A stretch of DNA of 64,000 nucleotides from Pseudanabaena sp. Its GTDB lineage: Bacteria; Cyanobacteriota; Cyanobacteriia; Pseudanabaenales; Pseudanabaenaceae. A model generated the notes under the pieces. That model searched no databases, was not told the DNA's origin, and was given only the letters and a program-made list of their open reading frames with translations. Below are positions 59,376-64,000 of the stretch, piece after piece. The position numbers and the translations under genes were made by a program. The stretch spans positions 1-64,000 of the forward strand of contig QBLS01000018.1 in the NCBI GenBank assembly GCA_003249015.1, in the 5' to 3' direction. How positions within the stretch are numbered: the first letter of the stretch is position 1; each line of letters opens with the position of its first letter.

Positions 59376-60686
59376 ATGCAAAATAACGTAAAGGGCTTCC
59401 AAATGCCTTCCAATTTGGTAGAGCCAGAGTTTGGTGAAGTAAATGTCTTTCGGGAGTCAACGGGAGCTTTGCCCTGTCGGATCGCCCTGACGATCGCGAT
59501 GGAACCTCAAGGGAAATTTGCTGAAGGTTGGCGCACTGGGCTAGCCCTCGATGCTAGTGCCTCCATGAAGCGAGCCTACGGGCGCAAAGTGGAAGCAAGG
59601 GTTGATCCGCATCTTTTGACTGACTACATCAAGCAAGGTCGGCTGAAGTCATCCATGGAAGATGGAGAGCCAATCCGTAAAATTCAACGTGAAGCCTTCG
59701 CGGAAATATGCGATCGCGGCTATGAGGTTAATTTTACCGAAAATATTTTGCAGCCCTTAGTGCAAGACTTTACAAGATATTTAGCAGAAAATCTCGATGC
59801 CACAGGTAAGACCACATTAATTTATTGGGGTTGTGGCAAGGGTGAAGAGATCCAAGTCTTGGGTGAGTTTGACGCGCTTAGTTGTCAGCAGCTATTAATT
59901 TCTGGCCCCGCCACCTTCCAACTAGGTAAGACGACTAAACTTTTGCCTGCGATCACCTATTTTGTAAATCAGCATAATTTGGCACAACGCGGTATTTACA
60001 TATTTCTAACTGATGGCAGAATTGATGACTTAGAACAGGTACAAATGTTCACAAAGGAATTAGCTTTAGAAATAGCCGTTGGCAAAAGAAATTATTTGAA
60101 ACTGGTATTAATCGGCATTGGCAATGATGTTGACCGTTATCAACTCCAAGAACTAGATGACCTAGACATTGGCTTAGATATTGATATTTGGGACTATAAA
60201 ATTGCCAGTGAAATGACTAATTTGACGCAAATTTTTGCAGAGGTAGTCAATGAAAATCAAATCATTGCAGAGCAAGGTTCTATTTATGACGATGCGGGTA
60301 ATTGTGTGAAGTCTTTTAATGGATTGCCTGCTAAGTTAGAATTCACGATGCGCCACGATTCGCAATGGTTTGAGCTAGATGTATTGGGTAAGCGAATTCG
60401 CCAGTCGGTAGTTGTTGATGCTAATAATTTAATTGCGCCTTTACCTAAGAAAAAATTATTTGATTTTGAAATTAATGCCTTGAATGCAGAACAAAATCAA
60501 GCGAAGTTAGATCTTCAAGATGAACAAGTTGAGGATGCGAGAAGTAATGTCTGGAAGTTTTGGGTAGGCATATTAGTTGGTGCTGCTTTCATCGGTACAC
60601 TCGTTGCCTTTACAATTTTGATGCAAAGGTCAGACAATTTCAAACAACAAAATCAACCAGCTAATAAGACAAGTAATATTTTTTAA
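59376..60686 (+). CDS. von Willebrand factor A domain protein, paralogue 2, membrane-anchored
   Basis: The ATG at 59376 (MQNNVKGFQMPSNLVEPEFG) is chosen because the upstream frame overlaps the preceding gene and the hairpin at 59298; 59403 is an alternative. The metal site is complete: GLALDASASMKRAYG, KTTKLLPAI and IFLTDGRIDDLEQ. Unlike paralogue 1 it has a C-terminal membrane helix (FWVGILVGAAFIGTLVAFTILM, shortly before the end), so its vWA domain would face the cytoplasm if the tail is a classic C-in anchor or the reverse; topology is uncertain. The 3' codons are part of a 59-bp palindrome. Confidence 0.8.
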   Translation: MQNNVKGFQMPSNLVEPEFGEVNVFRESTGALPCRIALTIAMEPQGKFAEGWRTGLALDASASMKRAYGRKVEARVDPHLLTDYIKQGRLKSSMEDGEPIRKIQREAFAEICDRGYEVNFTENILQPLVQDFTRYLAENLDATGKTTLIYWGCGKGEEIQVLGEFDALSCQQLLISGPATFQLGKTTKLLPAITYFVNQHNLAQRGIYIFLTDGRIDDLEQVQMFTKELALEIAVGKRNYLKLVLIGIGNDVDRYQLQELDDLDIGLDIDIWDYKIASEMTNLTQIFAEVVNENQIIAEQGSIYDDAGNCVKSFNGLPAKLEFTMRHDSQWFELDVLGKRIRQSVVVDANNLIAPLPKKKLFDFEINALNAEQNQAKLDLQDEQVEDARSNVWKFWVGILVGAAFIGTLVAFTILMQRSDNFKQQNQPANKTSNIF

Positions 60687-60730
60687 ATAAAGAAATGGCT
60701 ACGCCATTTCTTTATTTAAAAAATATTACT
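60672..60730. terminator. Perfect 59-bp hairpin, 28-bp arms, spanning a stop codon
   Basis: AGTAATATTTTTTAAATA plus AAGAAATGGC pairs exactly across TAC. The left arm includes the last codons and stop of the second vWA gene. Confidence 0.9.
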
Positions 60731-60775
60731 GAGTTTACTTTCAATTCACAAAAGTGTAGTCAAACTTTTGTGAAT

Positions 60776-60903
60776 TATAGCAATTTTAAATATTTAGAAG
60801 AGGCTTCGACTTTGCTCAGCCAACGTATACTGCTGGCTGAGCGAAGCGATGCACTGAGCCTGTCGAAGTGTCGAAGCCCTAACTCTTATTTGAAACAGCT
60901 ATA
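60776..60903 (+). mobile_element. MITE-like element, 128-bp expanded copy
   Basis: Ends TATAGCAATTTTAAA and TTTGAAACAGCTATA as in the other copies, but the right arm has an extra ~24 bases (GCGATGCACTGAGCCTGTCG). A further fragment (CTCAGCCACCG...GGCTGAGCGGAGTCGAAGCC) follows to about 60951. The rest of the 418-base gap to 61104 shows nothing recognisable. Confidence 0.82.
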
Positions 60904-61104
60904 AAAGTAAACTCAGCCACCGTCATAATTTGGCTGAGCGGAGTCGAAGCCTGCGTTTTTTAGCCCTATGAGGCTAAAAACACGACAAATGACTTTTTTA
61001 CTCAAATGCTTGTATAGTCGTTTACAATGGTAAAGGTTAGAATTTTTACCCATTGCGGTATGCTCTAATTCTTAAAAATTATGTAACCCTGAGGACATAA
61101 GCGA

Positions 61105-61419
61105 ATGCTACATCGCAAAATTTATCAACTTTGTGAAGCCAAGAGCGATGTTTGGATTTACCTGAGGGATCAGGGACGTTGGCTAGAAAGAGCCAAAATA
61201 CTAGATATTGAAGGAGATGTGGTCACAATTCGTTACGAAACTGAAGATGACGAAGAAGTCTGCTCTTGGGAAGAAATGGTCAGGCTAGAAAGCATCGGCG
61301 CAGTAACACAGAGATTGTCGTCCTTTACTAAAGCAGGAATGTCCTCCAACGATATTCCTGTTTCTGATGATTGCCCAGAGGCGGAACAGATTCGCCCTCG
61401 CACTGAACCAGAGAAGTAA
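61105..61419 (+). CDS. Small conserved cyanobacterial protein (DUF6679-like)
   Basis: The 104-residue soluble protein is MLHRKIYQLCEAKSDVWIYL, then DQGRWLERAKILDIEGDVVTIRYETEDDEEVCSWEEMVRLESIGAV. The compact, strongly conserved core looks like a small beta-barrel followed by a disordered tail. I recognise it as a cyanobacteria-specific conserved family, probably DUF6679, function unknown. It stands alone with hairpins after it. Confidence 0.72.
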   Translation: MLHRKIYQLCEAKSDVWIYLRDQGRWLERAKILDIEGDVVTIRYETEDDEEVCSWEEMVRLESIGAVTQRLSSFTKAGMSSNDIPVSDDCPEAEQIRPRTEPEK

Positions 61420-61459
61420 TTGCCAACTAGTTGATCCAGACGTAAAGCGTCCATTAATT

Positions 61460-61494
61460 AAAATAGAGTGAGCGCAGAGCGCCCACTCTATTTT
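61460..61494 (+). terminator. Hairpin AAAATAGAGTG after the DUF protein gene
   Basis: AAAATAGAGTG and GCGC pair with GCGC and CACTCTATTTT with one mismatch and a T run, 41 bases after the stop. Confidence 0.75.
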
Positions 61495-61508
61495 TTCATT
61501 TTTCAAAA

Positions 61509-61559
61509 AACCAATTTGGGATTTTCAGCGCCTGCGGCGCTGAAAATCCCAAATTGGTT
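61509..61559. repeat. Perfect hairpin AACCAATTTGGGATTTTC, 23-bp arms
   Basis: AACCAATTTGGGATTTTC plus AGCGC pairs exactly around CTGCG, 25 bases upstream of the NFACT gene. Its sense resembles the arm at 33553. Confidence 0.85.
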
Positions 61560-61584
61560 CTATCAAGTAAAGTAAGTAATCACA

Positions 61585-63420
61585 ATGCAATCTGCCGACC
61601 TGACTACACTTGTGGCTTTGACCCATGAGCTAAATAACGCCTGTGTGCCTGCAAGGTTAGAGCAAGTACATCAGAGCGATCGCCATACGATTCATTTGCA
61701 GTTACGCACGCTTGAGCGTAAACAATGGCTATTACTATCTTGGCATCCCCAGTCGGCAAGGGTGCATCTATGCGCTCCACCTCCCAAGCAGCCCGACACT
61801 TTTACCTTTAGTCAACAGATTTTGCATCAAGTGGCGGGGTTTGCCCTAGTTGCGGTTAATCTGACTAGTCCTTGGGAGCGCGTCGTTGATTTACAATTTG
61901 CGACTAGACCAGACGATCAGGTGCAGTGGCATTTGTATCTGGAGGTGATGGGTAAGTATAGCAATGCAATTTTAGTCAATGCTAATGGGGAAATAGTTAC
62001 TGCCGCGCACCAAGTTAGCAGCAAACAATCAAGAGTCCGCCCCATCCAAACAGGCGATCGCTACGAATTACCACCTGCCTTACTCGAAGCCATTCCTAAC
62101 CTCGCGGAATCGTTTGACTCATGGCGAGATCGCCTAATTCTGATTCCCAAAGAAATTAAGCGTAATTTATTAAGTAACTATCGAGGTATTAGTTCTTCTC
62201 TAGTGCGATCTTTACTGGCGATCGCGGGAGTGAATGGCGATAAAAATGTCGTAGATTTAAGTCTTGATGAATGGAATGCTCTGTACGAATCTTGGCAAAT
62301 ATGGCTGACTTGTATTGAGAAAAAAGAATTTTATCCACATTTAGAAGAAAAGGGATATGCCCTCATCCCTAGCGTGAGATCCCCCTCAATCCCCCTTAAA
62401 AAGGGGGAAGAAGAAAATAATTCTCCCCCCTTTTTAAGGGGGGCTGGGGGGGATCTTTCAGTTAATGAATTTTGCGATCGCTATTATTCTCAACAGACGG
62501 GACAGATTGCCTTCCAGCAATTACACCAACAGATTAGCCAAGCAATTCTCAATCAGTTAGCCAAGTTACATATCAAAGAGAGGGAATTTCTAGATCGTTT
62601 AAAGTTATCCACTCAAGCGGATGAATTTAAAAATAAAGCTGACTTGCTAATGGCGCATTTGCATCTTTGGGAAGTTGGGATGAAAGAGATTATGCTAACC
62701 GACTTCCATTCAGGTGAGCTAATCAGAATACCCCTTGACCCTACTCAAAATGCTGCTCAAAACGCCCAATCCTTTTATAAAAAACACCAAAAACAAAAAC
62801 GTGCCGCGATCGCGATCGCCCCTCTTTTAGAATCAGTGCAGCAGGAAATCGCTTATTTAGAACAGGTTTCGACAACTGTGAGCTTATTGGAACAGAGCGA
62901 ACTTTCGGCTTTGCAAGAAGTACGCGCCGAACTTGCTCAGCAAGGCTATCTCAAAGTTACGGCTGAGTATGCACCTCGCCAAAAAAATATTAAAAGTCAG
63001 GGCAAAAGCAACAAGAATAAAAGTAATCGCAGTAGACAAGAAGAACTTCCCGACTGTCATCGCTTTACCACTGCCAATGGATTTGAAGTATGGGTAGGTC
63101 GCAATAATTATCAAAATGATTTAATTTCGTTTCGGATTGCAGGAGAATACGATCTTTGGCTACATGCTCAGGAGATTTCAGGAAGTCATGTGTTATTGCG
63201 CTTGCCTGCGGGAGCGATCGCCGATGATCAAGATCTGCAAACTGCGGCAAACTACGCCGCTTACTACAGTCGCGCCAGACAGAGCGATCAAGTTCCGATT
63301 GTGTGCACTATTCCCAAGTATGTATTTAAGCCCAAAGGCGCAAAACCAGGGATGGTGGTTTACACCCATGAAAAAATTATTTGGGGTCAGCCTTCTAGTT
63401 TGAGGGCGATCGCCAAATAG
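61585..63420 (+). CDS. rqcH: NFACT family protein (RqcH/Rqc2-FbpA type) with repeat-derived insert
   Basis: The 611-residue protein has the NFACT-N domain at the start (ADLTTLVALTHELNNACVPARLEQVHQ), coiled coils in the middle and the C-terminal NFACT-R domain (RFTTANGFEVWVGRNNYQND, then EYDLWLHAQEISGSHVLLR). RqcH binds stalled 60S-like (50S) ribosomal complexes and adds alanine tails to the nascent chain for degradation; some homologues also act as fibronectin-binding adhesins. Residues about 264-290 (RSPSIPLKKGEEENNSPPFL) are a translated AGATCCCCC-family repeat in frame. The gene is otherwise complete. Confidence 0.9.
   Translation: MQSADLTTLVALTHELNNACVPARLEQVHQSDRHTIHLQLRTLERKQWLLLSWHPQSARVHLCAPPPKQPDTFTFSQQILHQVAGFALVAVNLTSPWERVVDLQFATRPDDQVQWHLYLEVMGKYSNAILVNANGEIVTAAHQVSSKQSRVRPIQTGDRYELPPALLEAIPNLAESFDSWRDRLILIPKEIKRNLLSNYRGISSSLVRSLLAIAGVNGDKNVVDLSLDEWNALYESWQIWLTCIEKKEFYPHLEEKGYALIPSVRSPSIPLKKGEEENNSPPFLRGAGGDLSVNEFCDRYYSQQTGQIAFQQLHQQISQAILNQLAKLHIKEREFLDRLKLSTQADEFKNKADLLMAHLHLWEVGMKEIMLTDFHSGELIRIPLDPTQNAAQNAQSFYKKHQKQKRAAIAIAPLLESVQQEIAYLEQVSTTVSLLEQSELSALQEVRAELAQQGYLKVTAEYAPRQKNIKSQGKSNKNKSNRSRQEELPDCHRFTTANGFEVWVGRNNYQNDLISFRIAGEYDLWLHAQEISGSHVLLRLPAGAIADDQDLQTAANYAAYYSRARQSDQVPIVCTIPKYVFKPKGAKPGMVVYTHEKIIWGQPSSLRAIAK
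62377..62456. repeat. AGATCCCCC-family repeat inside the NFACT gene, copy 3
   Basis: It starts AGATCCCCCTCAATCCCC and ends GGGGGGATCT, nearly the same as 24502-24579. It lies in the NFACT frame with no stop, in the coiled-coil region. Confidence 0.88.
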
Positions 63421-63438
63421 TAAGTAGCTAGGCGTAAG

Positions 63439-63542
63439 TATAGCAATTTTAAATATTTAGAAGAGGCTTCGACTTCGCTCAGCCAACGTATACTGCTGGC
63501 TGAGCGAAGTCGAAGCCCTAACTCTTATTTGAAACAGCTATA
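63439..63542 (+). mobile_element. MITE-like element, 104 bp, full copy
   Basis: Ends TATAGCAATTTTAAA and TTTGAAACAGCTATA. The centre is GGCTTCGACTTCGCTCAGCC, AACGTATACTGCT and its complement arm. It is the same length as the copy at 53702. Confidence 0.88.
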
Positions 63543-63547
63543 AAAAG

Positions 63548-63602
63548 TAAAACCCAGAGGTTGTTCCGCCCGCGTAGCGGGCGGAACAACCTCTGGGTTT
63601 TA
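63548..63602. repeat. Perfect 55-bp hairpin, 26-bp arms, joined to the MITE-like element
   Basis: TAAAACCCAGAGGTTGTTCC plus GCCCGC pairs exactly across GTA. The same pairing of MITE plus AAAACC hairpin occurs at 53.7 and 9.0 kb. Confidence 0.9.
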
Positions 63603-63621
63603 GCGCAAAGCGCTGCAAACA

Positions 63622-64000
63622 CTAAAGAGCAAAAGGTCGCCAAGGCAGATCACTATCGCCATTTAAAAGCAAGTCGCGGGTAATCTCAGCAGTCACAGGA
63701 GCCATTAACACCCCATTGCGATAATGCCCAGTCGCTAGCAAAATATGCGGAGAGTCTGGCACAAAGCCCAAGATGGGCGCTCTTGCTCCCTGTGGTCTAG
63801 GTCGATCGCCTGCCCATGTTTGCAATATTTTGGCATTCTCAAATAAAGGACACCATGCGATCGCTTGTTCTAAAAGTAACTTCTCATTAGCAACACAGGG
63901 CAGTTGATCATATTCAAATTCGACAGTTGCACCCAGCCAATAGCGATCATATCCTAGCGGCACGACATTCACATCGGAGCCATCTTCATTCTCGAAGTGG
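63622..64000 (-). CDS. ThiO-like FAD-dependent glycine/D-amino acid oxidase (5' end outside window)
   Basis: The minus-strand frame is open to the window edge; the GTG at 63972 is not the start. The visible C-terminal 125 residues read LGYDRYWLGATVEFEYDQ, ILQTWAGDRPRPQGARAPILG and LLATGHYRNGVLMAPVTAEI. These are the substrate strand, Trp-Ala-Gly-x-Arg loop and FAD-binding GHYRNGVLxAP segment of DAO/ThiO enzymes. In thiamine synthesis ThiO makes dehydroglycine from glycine. The FAD-binding N-terminal half is not in the window. Confidence 0.82.
   Translation of the reverse strand, partial: HFENEDGSDVNVVPLGYDRYWLGATVEFEYDQLPCVANEKLLLEQAIAWCPLFENAKILQTWAGDRPRPQGARAPILGFVPDSPHILLATGHYRNGVLMAPVTAEITRDLLLNGDSDLPWRPFAL

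Overview
The window is chromosomal DNA from a cyanobacterium. The evidence is the photosynthesis genes (ycf3, a psbY-like small gene, the flavodoxin gene isiB and a wrecked isiA), the many GCGATCGC (HIP1) octamers, moderate GC content, PEP-CTERM-like sorting tails and cyanobacterial housekeeping genes. A Pseudanabaena-like filamentous species would fit, but the sequence alone does not settle the genus. I saw no rRNA, tRNA or CRISPR array.

Layout. (1) 1-8.9 kb: the 3' part of a giant secreted calcium-binding/PKD/RTX surface protein, followed tightly by a PFE-CTERM-type exoprotein, a sulfotransferase, a GNAT acetyltransferase and a probable 2OG-Fe(II) oxygenase. (2) 9.3-11.7 kb: ExbB-ExbD-TonB. 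(3) 11.9-16.4 kb: a TetR-type regulator, a DUF2721 membrane protein, a RidA-amine oxidase operon and a fatty-acid/sterol hydroxylase. Shared GCTCATGTTT operators embedded in strong promoters tie these together. (4) 16.6-25.6 kb: an iron-stress and heme/iron uptake block (isiA pseudogene, CRP-type regulator, isiB, FecCD permease, ATPase, TonB-dependent receptor, VOC protein, binding lipoprotein), powered by region 2. (5) 25.7-31.1 kb: a PadR regulator divergent from an RND efflux pair. (6) 31.6-42.3 kb: ordinary core genes (rbp, lipA, purK, ycf3, gatC, rpmA, rplU, uppP, psbY, gltA, hisG). (7) 42.4-53.6 kb: a type I restriction-modification island. Between hsdM, hsdS and hsdR it carries Uma2 and GIY-YIG nucleases, a MazF-type toxin-antitoxin pair and an overlapping AAA ATPase/PIN-nuclease pair. 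(8) 53.9-64 kb: an oxidoreductase, pyrG, an ankyrin protein, two paralogous vWA proteins, a small DUF protein, an RqcH/NFACT protein and the end of a ThiO-like oxidase.

The strongest unexplained structure is repetitive. At least four short repeat families occupy most intergenic gaps: (a) near-perfect hairpins with a GC core and locus-specific arms; (b) a ~104-bp MITE-like element ending in TATAGC/GCTATA; (c) AGATCCCCC elements; (d) CCCTCACCCC elements. Family (b) relatives have been absorbed in frame into hsdR, hsdM and probably the GIY-YIG gene, a family (c) copy lies in the NFACT gene, and a 55-bp palindrome lies in the oxidoreductase gene. The best candidate for an undescribed functional system is the ATPase/PIN pair, which sits between hsdS and hsdR, the position of the anticodon nuclease gene prrC in the E. 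coli prr locus.
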